The notes below the pieces were generated by a model. The model made no database searches. It saw only the letters and a list, made by a program, of their open reading frames with translations, and had not been told where the DNA came from. From assembly GCA_022732315.1 (NCBI GenBank), contig JAIJUV010000052.1:1-14988 (forward strand): a stretch of DNA of 14,988 nucleotides. The letters run 5' to 3'. Numbering within the stretch: the first letter of the stretch is position 1; each line of letters starts with the position of its first letter. Origin of the DNA: Prevotella sp. (GTDB taxonomy: Bacteria > Bacteroidota > Bacteroidia > Bacteroidales > Bacteroidaceae). Both the position numbers and the translations under genes were made by a program. Shown here piece by piece: positions 1 to 6,838 of this stretch.

Positions 1-8
1 GAACGTTT

Positions 9-52
9 CATACCTATTTTTTGCACCTTTCTTTTCTCAAGTTGCAAAATTA
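9..52 (-). promoter_or_regulatory. Possible promoter and start of a minus-strand gene leaving the left edge
   Basis: On the minus strand, positions 52-45 read TAATTTTG, matching the Bacteroidota -7 consensus TAnnTTTG. An ATG lies at 11-9, followed by AAA CGT before the window ends. The implied 5' leader would be about 27 nt. No good -33 TTTG is seen at the expected distance, and only three codons are visible, so both the gene and the promoter are tentative. Confidence 0.25.
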
Positions 53-216
53 AGCATTTCCATCAGAATATGAAGCTAATACCCCCACAATTTAATAATC
101 TTTAATGGATTTTGTGTAAAAATTCGGGGCACCTGCAAAAGCGTGTGGATGTAATATATTAAATTCAGTTATCTTCCGTTCTTTTTAAAAAGATAACAGA
201 CAATGAACGAATATTT

Positions 217-267
217 ATCGGCTCAGGAGAGATTGTCCGTGGATAAGACAACCTCCCCTGAGCCGAT
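217..267. other. Long imperfect hairpin in intergenic DNA
   Basis: The arms ATCGGCTCAGG (217-227) and CCTGAGCCGAT (257-267) are perfectly complementary over 11 bp. After one mismatch, three more pairs form (229-231 with 253-255). After a second mismatch, TTGTC (233-237) pairs with GACAA (247-251), leaving a 9-nt loop. This gives 19 pairs in 51 nt, far more than the surrounding DNA shows. Neither strand has an immediate T-tract, so it is not an ordinary intrinsic terminator. It could be a leader structure for a gene off the left edge, part of a small RNA, or a dispersed palindromic repeat; the sequence alone does not decide. Confidence 0.6.
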
Positions 268-448
268 TACAACTTGTATTCATATCATTATTCCTCCATT
301 TTTAGTTCAAATTATAACTGTAAAGATACCTCCCGTCAAAATTTATACTCAAATTTCATATACCTACATTTTTTGAATCTAGCGATAAAAATAAGGAGGT
401 TTGAAAGGCTAGAAATCCCCTTTTCTGCTCTCTATTAAGAATAAGACC

Positions 449-556
449 TATAGTTGTACAACTATAAAGTTACAGTTGTACGACTATACATGCTATGGTT
501 GTACGACTATAGAGTTATGGTTGTACAACTATAGGGGTTATAGTCGTACAACTATA
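449..556. repeat. Tandem array of five 18-bp palindromes, 22-23 bp period
   Basis: Five copies of TATRGTYGTACRACTATA start at 449, 471, 494, 516 and 539, so spacing alternates 22, 23, 22, 23 bp and the spacers alternate 4, 5, 4, 5 bp. Copy 1 is a perfect palindrome (TATAGTTGTACAACTATA). The others differ from it at one or two positions. All six differences are transitions: copy 2 at positions 3 and 12, copy 3 at 4 and 12, copy 4 at 4, and copy 5 at 7. The spacer sequences are unrelated. The regular phasing on nearly the same helix face suggests a multi-site binding array or a palindromic repeat family; function is unknown. Confidence 0.85.
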
Positions 557-710
557 GATTTTCCTCAACGCCACCATCTTGTCAGAAAATCACAAGTATC
601 TGATTGCCAACACCTTTTCGATTTTCTTCATATTTACAATATTCTCAAAGAAATAATAAGCGTCTGAAAATACGAGAATCTCAGGCAAGCTATTGTAAAG
701 AAGTATGTTC

Positions 711-1964
711 CTAGAACCTGAATCCGAAAAACATTCTTACTCGCCATTTGTTTCTCTTCACTTGCAGATGTTCCTCGTCTCCGGCTACTGAGAAATTATA
801 AACAGCAGTGGCACCGGCAAACTTGTTGCGCCAGGAATACACGGCTGCACCTCTACCGGTAATGATGGCAGACGGGAAATGATACTTCATGCTGTTTTTA
901 ATGGTTGGGATTTCTGTATCACTACTTCCCTCTTCTGCTTCAGCCCTCATCTTGGTATAGTCATGAGAATATACCGTGATGGTTGGCAAGGCTGACAGAT
1001 GGAACAGCAGATGGGAGGATGGAACAAGGTTATATCCATAGCCTGCACCGAGCGCCAACTCGTTAAGACGGATGGTCATCCCCTTCACCTTCGTCTTGGA
1101 ACCGTCGAAACTGGCGCCAACCATCCAACTTCCGGCACTTCGCTTCTGAATGTAGCTCTGGCTGAAGGCTGCCGGGAAGGAGAACTTGCGATAGTTGAAG
1201 GCATAATAGAAATTGAGATTCAATGCCTTCTGCGAGATTTCTCCCTTATGGATATCTATCTCGCTACCTCCCATTTCCTGATGACCATGGAATGTCTTGG
1301 ACGAGAGATAGACTACGTCGAAGCCATAGCGGTTGCTATAGGAATTGAGATTGAACTCAAAGTCCTGATTCTTGCCAGCCAGCTTGGCAGGATTTACAGC
1401 CAATCCAAGTCCCAATCCCCGATAAGCTACAGCCATGGAGAGGGTTCCACGGCAGTCGGCCATCACCTTGGTATGGGTTTCCGTCCCATCCGTCTTCGCC
1501 GTAGTTTCCAAATCGGCTCCCAAAAGATTACCCCTCAGCTTGATAGTCCATCGGGCATTGGGACGGGAGATGTAGGTGGTATCATACTTTATCTTGTTGT
1601 AATTTGCCGCCAACAGGGAATCTCCTTTGAACAATTGGCGGTCGTAGAGGCTCAATCGTCTTTGAATCTTGACATAATGCTTCATGAACCTTTGCTTTTT
1701 CTTCTCACTCATCTTACTTTTGCCTAATTCTGCCATAAGAAGGGAGTCGCCCCATTGGAGCATACGACCCCTATCGGCAGATTGCCGCAACTGGAGTCGC
1801 AGGCTATCAGCCATCATCAGTAATTCCTTCAGTTTTTTGCGAGGCTTCTTGTTCTGTCTGGTCTGGGCGATGGCAGGAGCCAGCACCCCCATCAAAAATA
1901 CCACTACAAGAAAAGACGCTTTCAACGTCATCATTGAGTCTGTTTTTATTTTTCGTCTATTCAT
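711..1964 (-). CDS. DUF4421-type outer-membrane beta-barrel protein
   Basis: This 417-residue protein is probably exported and inserted in the outer membrane. Function is unknown. The N-terminus has a signal peptide (hydrophobic core about residues 15-30, probable cleavage after A-I-A near residue 33), then a charged, Lys/Arg-rich helical segment to about residue 125. From about residue 128 (DTTYISRPNARWTIKLRG) the sequence resembles the start of the DUF4421 domain. The remainder alternates hydrophobic and polar residues with many Tyr, Phe and Gly, as in beta-barrels, and ends in a terminal Phe (MFFGFRF), the usual signal for outer-membrane assembly. An internal start at residue 11 or 12 would give a more standard signal peptide; the first ATG is kept because a purine-rich AGGAAAG lies upstream. 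The gene stands alone, bracketed by two palindrome arrays. The DUF4421 assignment is by recognition, not by a profile search. Confidence 0.75.
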   Translation of the reverse strand: MNRRKIKTDSMMTLKASFLVVVFLMGVLAPAIAQTRQNKKPRKKLKELLMMADSLRLQLRQSADRGRMLQWGDSLLMAELGKSKMSEKKKQRFMKHYVKIQRRLSLYDRQLFKGDSLLAANYNKIKYDTTYISRPNARWTIKLRGNLLGADLETTAKTDGTETHTKVMADCRGTLSMAVAYRGLGLGLAVNPAKLAGKNQDFEFNLNSYSNRYGFDVVYLSSKTFHGHQEMGGSEIDIHKGEISQKALNLNFYYAFNYRKFSFPAAFSQSYIQKRSAGSWMVGASFDGSKTKVKGMTIRLNELALGAGYGYNLVPSSHLLFHLSALPTITVYSHDYTKMRAEAEEGSSDTEIPTIKNSMKYHFPSAIITGRGAAVYSWRNKFAGATAVYNFSVAGDEEHLQVKRNKWRVRMFFGFRF

Positions 1965-2001
1965 CTTATTGATTTTTCTTTCCTATTCCACAATTTCAGT
2001 A

Positions 2002-2009
2002 CAAAAGTA
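2002..2009 (-). promoter_or_regulatory. Probable -7 box of the DUF4421 gene
   Basis: The minus strand reads TACTTTTG, a match to TAnnTTTG, about 38 bp upstream of the start codon at 1964. No TTTG is seen at the usual 19-21 bp further upstream, so the -33 element is weak or absent. Confidence 0.45.
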
Positions 2010-2158
2010 CTGCAAAATTTCGAAACAGAAAAGGAAAAAGCAAAAAAAATAAGAAATGAAGGCAAAGATAGCAAAGAAGCCATGTAAATATTATTCCGCA
2101 ATAAACAAAACACTTCTCAAGCCCCTTTAAAATGAGGGAAGAAGAGTTTCAATATTTT

Positions 2159-2234
2159 CCCTTAAGGCTAAAAATAAATATCCTTAAGGGAAAATATATT
2201 TTTCCTTAAGGGTATGAAAAATTCTCCTTAAGGG
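2159..2234. repeat. Four CCTTAAGG palindromes at exact 22-bp spacing
   Basis: The core CCTTAAGG occurs at 2160-2167, 2182-2189, 2204-2211 and 2226-2233, each exactly 22 bp from the last with 14-bp AT-rich spacers. The last three extend to CCTTAAGGG; the first extends the other way (CCCTTAAGG), so it is inverted relative to the rest if the 9-bp form is the unit. A degenerate CTTAAAG at 2240-2246 is out of phase. Spacers share only AT-richness. The even two-turn phasing between divergent promoters fits a cooperative protein-binding region. This is inference: no regulator is encoded nearby. Confidence 0.8.
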
Positions 2235-2323
2235 ATTTTCTTAAAGCACCTCACTTATAAAGAAAATTATCTAAAGATAATAAAAAACATAAGCAGGAAA
2301 TGCGATAATCCGAAATAAATGAT

Positions 2324-2331
2324 TACCTTTG
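2324..2331 (+). promoter_or_regulatory. -7 box of the peptidyl-dipeptidase gene
   Basis: TACCTTTG matches TAnnTTTG. It lies 26 bp before the ATG at 2358, giving a short leader. It also overlaps the alternative ATG at 2319, which argues against that start. The -33 region is not clearly recognisable. Confidence 0.55.
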
Positions 2332-2357
2332 CAGAAAATTTCAATAAAAAAAGAATA

Positions 2358-4496
2358 ATGAATTTAAACAAGACATTTTTAACTCTCGGACTGGCTGCAG
2401 CACTCCTGCAGATGCCAGCCTCATCGTTCGCCCAAAATGCGGGCGGCAACCGTCAGAACCCTCTCCTAGTAAAGAGCAGCCTGCCTTTCGGCGCTCCTGA
2501 CTTCAGCAAGATTCAGGAGAGCGACTACCTTCCTGCCATCGAAACTGCCATCAAGGAACAGCGTGCCAACATCCAGAAGATAGTCAACAACAAGAAGAAG
2601 CCAACCTTCCAGAACACCATCCTCGCTTACGAAAACAGTGGTATGCTGCTGGAGCATGTCTCCAATGTGTTCTTCGGTCTTACCAGCGCCCACAAAACTC
2701 CAGGCATTGCTGATACCCAGAAGAAGGTAATGCCGCTGCTCACCAACCTGGACAATGAGATTTCATTCAACAAGAAACTCTTCGAGCGCATCAAATATGT
2801 TTATGACAACGAATACAAGAAACTCAAGGGTGAGGACAAGCGACTCACCGAGGTAATCTACAAGAGCTTCGTCCGCTCAGGAGCCTTACTTTCTCCTGAG
2901 AAGATGGAGCGCATGAAGCAGATTAACTCACGCATCTCTGATCTTCAGGAGCAGTTTGGCAATCTTCTTCCAGCTGCCACCAACAACGCCGTGGTTTGGG
3001 TGAACAGCAAGGAGGAACTCGCCGGTTTGAGCGATGCCGATATCGCACAGTGCAAGAAGGATGCAGAGAGCCGTGGCGGCAAGGCGCCTTACTGCATCGT
3101 CATCGTGAACACCACCCAGCAGGCTATCCTCACCAATCTTCAGAACCGTGAGCTTCGCCGCAAGGTTTATATGGCCAGCATCCATCGTGCAGACGGCACT
3201 AACCCTGCGTTCAACACCTTCCCTATCGTTACCGAGATTGCCAAGTTGCGTGCCGAGAAGGGACAGCTGATGGGTTACAACAATTACGCCGAGTATTCTC
3301 TGGAGAAGACGATGGCGAAGAACACCAAGAATGTAAACGATTTCCTGCAGCAGCTCATCAAGGAGTATGCGCCTAAGGCTGATGCCGAAACCCGCAATAT
3401 CGAAGCTTACGCTCAGAAGACCGAGGGCAAGGACTTCAAGCTGCAGCCATACGACCGCTTCTATTATTCTGCCAAGATGAAGAAGGAGATGCTCAACATC
3501 ACTGATGATGAGATTAAGCCATACTTCAACATCGACAGCGTGCAGGTGAACGGTGTGTTCTATGCTGCCCATCGTGTTTACGGCTTGAACTTCAAGCAGC
3601 GCAAGGATATCCCTACCTACCACCCAGATATGAAGGTATTCGAGGTGAGCGACAAGAACGGCAAGCCTATCGCCCTTTTCTATAGCGACTACTTCCGCCG
3701 TCCTACCAAGCGTGGCGGTGCCTGGATGAGTGCTTTTGCCAAGCAGAGCGACAAGTGGGGACAGTTGCCTATTATATATAATGTATGCAACAACGCCAAG
3801 GCTCCAGAGGGTCAGCCTACGCTGATTACATGGGATGAGGTTTGTACCCTTTTCCATGAGTTCGGTCACGCCCTCCACGGCATGTTGTCAAAGTGCGGCT
3901 ACAATACACTTTCGGGCACAGCTGTGGCTCGCGACTTCGTAGAAATGCCATCCCAGTTTAACGAGTCGTTCGCCAGCATCCCTGAAATCTTTGACCACTA
4001 TGCCCGTCATACACAGACCGGAGCAGCCATGCCAGCCGACCTGAAGGAGCGCATGCTGAAGAGCATCAACTTCCAGACAGCCTATTCGTTGGGTGAGAAC
4101 CTGGCAGCTACCTGCCTCGACCTGGCTTGGCACGAGTTGACACCAGATGAGATTCCTTCTCCATACATGGCAGGCGCCTTCGAGAAGGAAGCCCTGAACA
4201 ATGTAGGTTTGCTCAATTCACAGATACCTCCTCGCTACAGCACCACCTATTTCAACCATGTATGGGGCGGCGGTTATGCAGCAGGTTACTACAGCTATCT
4301 CTGGACAGAGGTGCTCGCCGTGAACGTGGCTGATTACTTTGCCAAGCATGGTGCTTTGGATCCAGCCGTGGGTCAGGCATTCCGTGATAAGGTTCTGAGC
4401 CGTGGTAACACCAAGGACCAGATGGAAATGTTCACCGACTTCACAGGCATGAAGCAGCCAGATGCTTCGGGACTGTTGAAAGCTAGAGGTTTGTAA
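2358..4496 (+). CDS. dcp: M3-family peptidyl-dipeptidase (Dcp-like), exported
   Basis: A zinc metallopeptidase that would remove C-terminal dipeptides from oligopeptides, probably in the periplasm. From the chosen start the protein has 712 residues, within the normal range for Dcp/oligopeptidase A. The zinc motif HEFGH is at residues 500-504, and the third ligand Glu529 lies in FVEMPSQ, 25 residues after the second His as in thimet oligopeptidase and Dcp. The start at 2358 gives a clean signal peptide (MNLNKTFLT, hydrophobic core, cleavage after S-F-A near residue 25). The in-frame ATG at 2319 lies upstream of the promoter's likely transcription start and would add 13 residues ahead of the signal peptide. 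A strong terminator follows the stop codon. Dcp is favoured over PrlC/OpdA because of the export signal and C-terminal sequence, but the exact specificity is inferred. Confidence 0.9.
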   Translation: MNLNKTFLTLGLAAALLQMPASSFAQNAGGNRQNPLLVKSSLPFGAPDFSKIQESDYLPAIETAIKEQRANIQKIVNNKKKPTFQNTILAYENSGMLLEHVSNVFFGLTSAHKTPGIADTQKKVMPLLTNLDNEISFNKKLFERIKYVYDNEYKKLKGEDKRLTEVIYKSFVRSGALLSPEKMERMKQINSRISDLQEQFGNLLPAATNNAVVWVNSKEELAGLSDADIAQCKKDAESRGGKAPYCIVIVNTTQQAILTNLQNRELRRKVYMASIHRADGTNPAFNTFPIVTEIAKLRAEKGQLMGYNNYAEYSLEKTMAKNTKNVNDFLQQLIKEYAPKADAETRNIEAYAQKTEGKDFKLQPYDRFYYSAKMKKEMLNITDDEIKPYFNIDSVQVNGVFYAAHRVYGLNFKQRKDIPTYHPDMKVFEVSDKNGKPIALFYSDYFRRPTKRGGAWMSAFAKQSDKWGQLPIIYNVCNNAKAPEGQPTLITWDEVCTLFHEFGHALHGMLSKCGYNTLSGTAVARDFVEMPSQFNESFASIPEIFDHYARHTQTGAAMPADLKERMLKSINFQTAYSLGENLAATCLDLAWHELTPDEIPSPYMAGAFEKEALNNVGLLNSQIPPRYSTTYFNHVWGGGYAAGYYSYLWTEVLAVNVADYFAKHGALDPAVGQAFRDKVLSRGNTKDQMEMFTDFTGMKQPDASGLLKARGL

Positions 4497-4517
4497 GAGA
4501 AAATATAATATATGATT

Positions 4518-4555
4518 AGAGGGTGTGCCATTAGTTCATGACACACCCTCTTTTT
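4518..4555 (+). terminator. Intrinsic terminator after the dipeptidase gene
   Basis: AGAGGGTGTG (4518-4527) pairs perfectly with CACACCCTCT (4542-4551), and after one mismatch an inner CAT/ATG adds three pairs. A run of T follows (4551-4555). On the opposite strand the sequence after the stem is only moderately T-rich, so it may end the converging minus-strand transcript less efficiently. Confidence 0.9.
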
Positions 4556-4575
4556 ATTCCAGATAATTCCAGATA
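4556..4575. repeat. Tandem 10-bp duplication
   Basis: ATTCCAGATA occurs twice in direct succession (4556-4565 and 4566-4575), between the terminator and the stop codon of the TlpA-like gene. It is probably a simple replication-slippage duplication. Confidence 0.6.
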
Positions 4576-4598
4576 GGAACACCTATATATATTACAAT

Positions 4599-5162
4599 CT
4601 ATTTCTTGATGGTATTCACAGTCAACTTACCCTCCTTGTCAAGCGAATCCAGTTTCTGCATCATCTCCTCAGCCTTTACGGTAGAGAAATAAACCTTGCC
4701 ATCCGGATCGATGAGATAAGAAGTTGGAATCCATGAAATGTGGTAATCCTTGGAAATCTTTGTTTCTTTCCATTTCTTAAATTCACAATATTGCAACCAG
4801 GTATAATTGTTATCTGCCAGGTATTTCTTCATTCTCGCCTCATCGGTATCGAAAGAAACACCCACCAGCTGAATCTTGGTGTTGTACTTATCAAAAATCT
4901 CCTTCACCATCGGCATGTCTCTTCTGCAGTCAGGACACCACGATGCCCAGAAATCAAGCACGGTCCAAACTCCAGCTACAGCCTGTCCATCTTTCGAAGT
5001 CTTGTTCTTGCAATCAGAGAGTTGGAAGATTTTCTCTCCCGTCTTGCTATTGGTAACCGTGAAATCAGGAGCCACTGTGCCTACTGGCAACAAGTCGAGC
5101 GAAGTCTGTGCTCTACCGATGACTGCCGTCATCAGGAGCAAAAAGAATAATACTTTCTTCAT
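4599..5162 (-). CDS. TlpA-like periplasmic thiol-disulfide oxidoreductase
   Basis: This 187-residue exported thioredoxin-fold protein probably reduces or exchanges disulfides in periplasmic or surface proteins. It has a signal peptide (MKKVLFFLLLMTAVIGRAQ), an AhpC/TlpA-type opening strand (GTVAPDFTV, residues 28-36), the active site WCPDC with cysteines 76 and 79, and the cis-proline at WIP, Pro146. An extra Cys is present at residue 51 and another near residue 126. The start at 5162 is preferred; an in-frame ATG at 5174 would put MIIC in front of the normal signal sequence. It follows the other thioredoxin gene by 88 bp without a good promoter between them, so the two are probably cotranscribed. 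It lacks an obvious lipobox. The partner protein is unknown. Confidence 0.85.
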   Translation of the reverse strand: MKKVLFFLLLMTAVIGRAQTSLDLLPVGTVAPDFTVTNSKTGEKIFQLSDCKNKTSKDGQAVAGVWTVLDFWASWCPDCRRDMPMVKEIFDKYNTKIQLVGVSFDTDEARMKKYLADNNYTWLQYCEFKKWKETKISKDYHISWIPTSYLIDPDGKVYFSTVKAEEMMQKLDSLDKEGKLTVNTIKK

Positions 5163-5250
5163 ACAAATTATCATTTAAGTTAATATTGATTTACAATCGA
5201 ATTATCTTTCAAGTTTATGATAATCTACTACCGAATTATCTTCCGAGCTA

Positions 5251-5754
5251 TTATTGATTGACAGCCTTTGGAGTCCAGTTCTTCAGGAAGCGGAGCACCT
5301 TTTTCTCATCATAGCCCTTGCCCTCTTCCAGGAAACTGGAATCCTGAATATGAAGCACCTTGCCATCTGCATCCAGAATCACGAAGACAGGGAAGCCGAA
5401 ACGCCTAGGATTATTCAGGCGCTTCATCAATGCCTCAGCCTTCTTCACGGCATCACCGCCTGCCGACTGGCGAGGGTTATAGTTGACATGAAGATAAACA
5501 AAGTTATCATTCATCATCTGGTTCACAGCCGTATCCTTCTCTACGAAATCGGCAAACTTCAGGCACCAAGGACACCAGTTGCCCCCCAGCTGACAAACCA
5601 CAAACTTGCCCTCGGTCTTCGCCTTCTGCAAGCCGGCATCAATCTGCCCCATCGGGTCGATGCTCTCATTATACACTTTTTTCAATCCACCCTGAGCATG
5701 CGCCATCATCACGACCATGGTCATCATGAAGGCAAAAGTAATCATTCTTCTCAT
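5251..5754 (-). CDS. Exported thioredoxin-like protein (Thioredoxin_7 type)
   Basis: A 167-residue protein with a Met-rich signal peptide (about residues 1-20, ending A-H-A), followed by a thioredoxin fold. The redox motif is NWCPWC, cysteines 61 and 64, and the cis-proline is in GFPVFV, Pro122. The motif and the long connection after it (LKFADFVEKD) resemble the DsbD C-terminal domain and the Thioredoxin_7 family more than cytoplasmic thioredoxin. A third Cys at residue 54 lies in strand FVVCQLGG. The likely role is thiol-disulfide exchange in the periplasm, perhaps together with the TlpA-like product encoded next. Its start lies 56 bp after the SprT-like gene stop, so the three genes may form one transcript. 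No strong own promoter is seen; TAAATTCG on the minus strand near 5780 is a poor candidate. Confidence 0.85.
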   Translation of the reverse strand: MRRMITFAFMMTMVVMMAHAQGGLKKVYNESIDPMGQIDAGLQKAKTEGKFVVCQLGGNWCPWCLKFADFVEKDTAVNQMMNDNFVYLHVNYNPRQSAGGDAVKKAEALMKRLNNPRRFGFPVFVILDADGKVLHIQDSSFLEEGKGYDEKKVLRFLKNWTPKAVNQ

Positions 5755-5810
5755 AAATATTCTTTTTTTTATTATCCGAATTTATATTCTGTCAATTCCC
5801 TATTACAATT

Positions 5811-6476
5811 CTACAATTCAAAAGGCACCAGTACATTCTGAAGTTTCTCGAAATCATTCTTCGTAATGCGGCGCCCACGAAGACTGCGCACTTGCGGATA
5901 ATCCTCGAAATAAGACTCCTGCGTGGTGTACCAGCGATGGGAACGAAGTTCGCGAACCATCGGAAGCTGCTTCTCTATGCGGCGGGCAAAGCCGGGGTTC
6001 ACCCTGGAGAGATAGAACTTGCCATCCTTCAGTTCGATGGCAAGCATCAGATAGGTTTGCGGTCCCTTCGCCTTCTTCTTCTCCGCTACCCTCTCACTCA
6101 CCTTCCATCCCTTGGTGGAGGTCATCACCCGGATATCCCAACCGTATTTGCGGTTCAGATTGTCCATCATCCCCCGGAACACGACACCATGAGGCGAAGT
6201 ATCTTTCAGTCCGGTATAGCCGATGATGTAATGAATCATCTCATGCAGCAGTACACTCTTGGCCTGCTGCTCGGTCATATCATAATAGGTGCTCATCGAG
6301 AGCTTAAAGTCGTAAAGCTTGGTGCGCCCCCAGCGGGAAGCGCGCTTAAAGGCAAGCTGTCCCAACCGGGTCTTGGCTCGGGTGAGCGACAACTCCGGCA
6401 GTGGCAGTTTGCCACCGAAATATTCCTGGTCGAAACGCTTGAACCATTCCTCCATCCAGTCGATTGTTACTATCAT
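5811..6476 (-). CDS. SprT-like zinc metalloprotein
   Basis: A 221-residue, apparently cytoplasmic protein with a SprT-like domain. The zinc site is visible: HEMIH at residues 78-82 (preceded by LL) and a third His at residue 96 in SPHGVVF, the spacing typical of SprT/Spartan proteins. The N-terminal WMEEWFKRFDQEYFGGKLP (residues 7-25) matches the usual opening helix. Eukaryotic Spartan uses this fold to cut DNA-protein crosslinks; the bacterial members are poorly characterised. The C-terminal 80 or so residues contain no cysteine, so the zinc ribbon found in many SprT proteins is absent. The gene has a probable promoter at 6536-6543 and leads the run into two exported thioredoxins. There is no clear functional link between them, so the cotranscription may be only positional. 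Confidence 0.85.
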   Translation of the reverse strand: MIVTIDWMEEWFKRFDQEYFGGKLPLPELSLTRAKTRLGQLAFKRASRWGRTKLYDFKLSMSTYYDMTEQQAKSVLLHEMIHYIIGYTGLKDTSPHGVVFRGMMDNLNRKYGWDIRVMTSTKGWKVSERVAEKKKAKGPQTYLMLAIELKDGKFYLSRVNPGFARRIEKQLPMVRELRSHRWYTTQESYFEDYPQVRSLRGRRITKNDFEKLQNVLVPFEL

Positions 6477-6535
6477 TCTGTATAATTATTCAATTTCTAT
6501 TCAGACTTACGTCTGTTGTATTACAAATACGACTG

Positions 6536-6543
6536 CAAAGATA
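6536..6543 (-). promoter_or_regulatory. -7 box of the SprT-like gene
   Basis: The minus strand reads TATCTTTG, matching TAnnTTTG, about 60 bp upstream of the start at 6476. A TTTC near 6560 on the minus strand is the best -33 candidate. This may serve the whole SprT-thioredoxin-TlpA run. Confidence 0.5.
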
Positions 6544-6614
6544 CATTTTTTTTCGGGAAACACATACATATTTATTGAAAAATGAGCAACTTTGCGCCCA
6601 AATTTACAACAAAA

Positions 6615-6668
6615 ATGAATAAGACTGCACAGCACATCATTGATAACGTATCTAAAAGAACATTATAA
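6615..6668 (+). CDS. Possible 17-codon small ORF
   Basis: ATG at 6615 opens a frame encoding MNKTAQHIIDNVSKRTL and ends at TAA 6668. Evidence is limited to a weak upstream promoter-like box and a weak terminator-like hairpin downstream. The same frame continues open after the stop, so it could also be a decayed gene start or chance. No family is recognised. Confidence 0.2.
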   Translation: MNKTAQHIIDNVSKRTL

Positions 6669-6806
6669 ACACAGAAGATTGTCGAGGAAACATCGCAGAC
6701 ATCATGTGATAAAAGTTAGAAATTAAGCTCCCAAAGGGCAAAAACACCCCTTTTTTAGGGAAAAATGAAGTTTTTTGAAGAAAAAGTGAAAAAAGTTAGT
6801 GAAAAA

Positions 6807-6838
6807 TTTGGTGGAATGAAAAAAAAGCACTACCTTTG
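6807..6838 (+). promoter_or_regulatory. Bacteroidota-type promoter of tRNA-Tyr
   Basis: TTTG at 6807-6810 and TACCTTTG at 6831-6838 are separated by 20 bp, a close match to the -33/-7 consensus used by the primary sigma factor in this phylum. The tRNA begins about 61 bp downstream of the box, leaving a leader to be trimmed. Confidence 0.85.

Larger units (their letters stand above)
1..710. other. Gene-poor intergenic region with structured elements
   Basis: No convincing coding sequence is visible in this AT-rich stretch. It contains a possible minus-strand promoter for a gene off the left edge, a small inverted repeat at 168-175/190-197 (GTTATCTT/AAGATAAC), the 51-nt hairpin at 217-267, a degenerate minus-strand promoter (TATCTTTA on the minus strand at 321-328, with TTTG at 350-353), and the five-palindrome array at 449-556. 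A long-range inverted repeat, TTTACAATA at 633-641 with TATTGTAAA at 691-699, lies just downstream of the DUF4421 gene and might help end its transcript, but it has no clear T-tract. The only open frame here, about 63 codons across the array, looks spurious because it is built from the repeats. Confidence 0.6.
1965..2357. other. Divergent intergenic region between the DUF4421 and dipeptidase genes
   Basis: This 393-bp AT-rich gap holds the minus-strand promoter box at 2002-2009, a poly-purine stretch at about 2019-2062, the CCTTAAGG array at 2160-2233, a small inverted repeat ATTATC/GATAAT at 2266-2271/2276-2281, and the plus-strand promoter box at 2324-2331. No coding sequence is supported. 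The array lies between the two promoters, about 150 bp from the first and 90 bp from the second, so it could influence either. Confidence 0.6.

Noticed and set aside
449..556. CRISPR array
   Set aside because: Repeats are only 18 bp and spacers 4-5 bp, far too short for CRISPR spacers, and no cas gene is present.
476..667. 63-codon open frame on the plus strand
   Set aside because: It runs through the palindrome array, its first third is encoded by repeat units, and it has no promoter or recognisable family.
633..699. Long-range stem as terminator of the DUF4421 gene
   Set aside because: The arms are 9 bp, about 50 nt apart and AT-rich with no T-tract; it is mentioned as a possibility but not called.
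2319..2357. Upstream ATG for the dipeptidase
   Set aside because: It lies before the -7 box at 2324-2331, so it would not be in the transcript, and it would bury the signal peptide.
2928..3878. 316-codon open frame opposite the dipeptidase
   Set aside because: It is antisense to a well-supported M3 peptidase including its zinc site and shows no domain of its own.
5163..5174. Upstream ATG for the TlpA-like protein
   Set aside because: It adds MIIC before a complete signal peptide; the MKKV start at 5162 is the normal form.
5198..5251. Direct repeat CGAATTATCTT (5198 and 5232) between the two thioredoxin genes
   Set aside because: Two imperfect copies 34 bp apart in AT-rich DNA are not enough to call a regulatory element.
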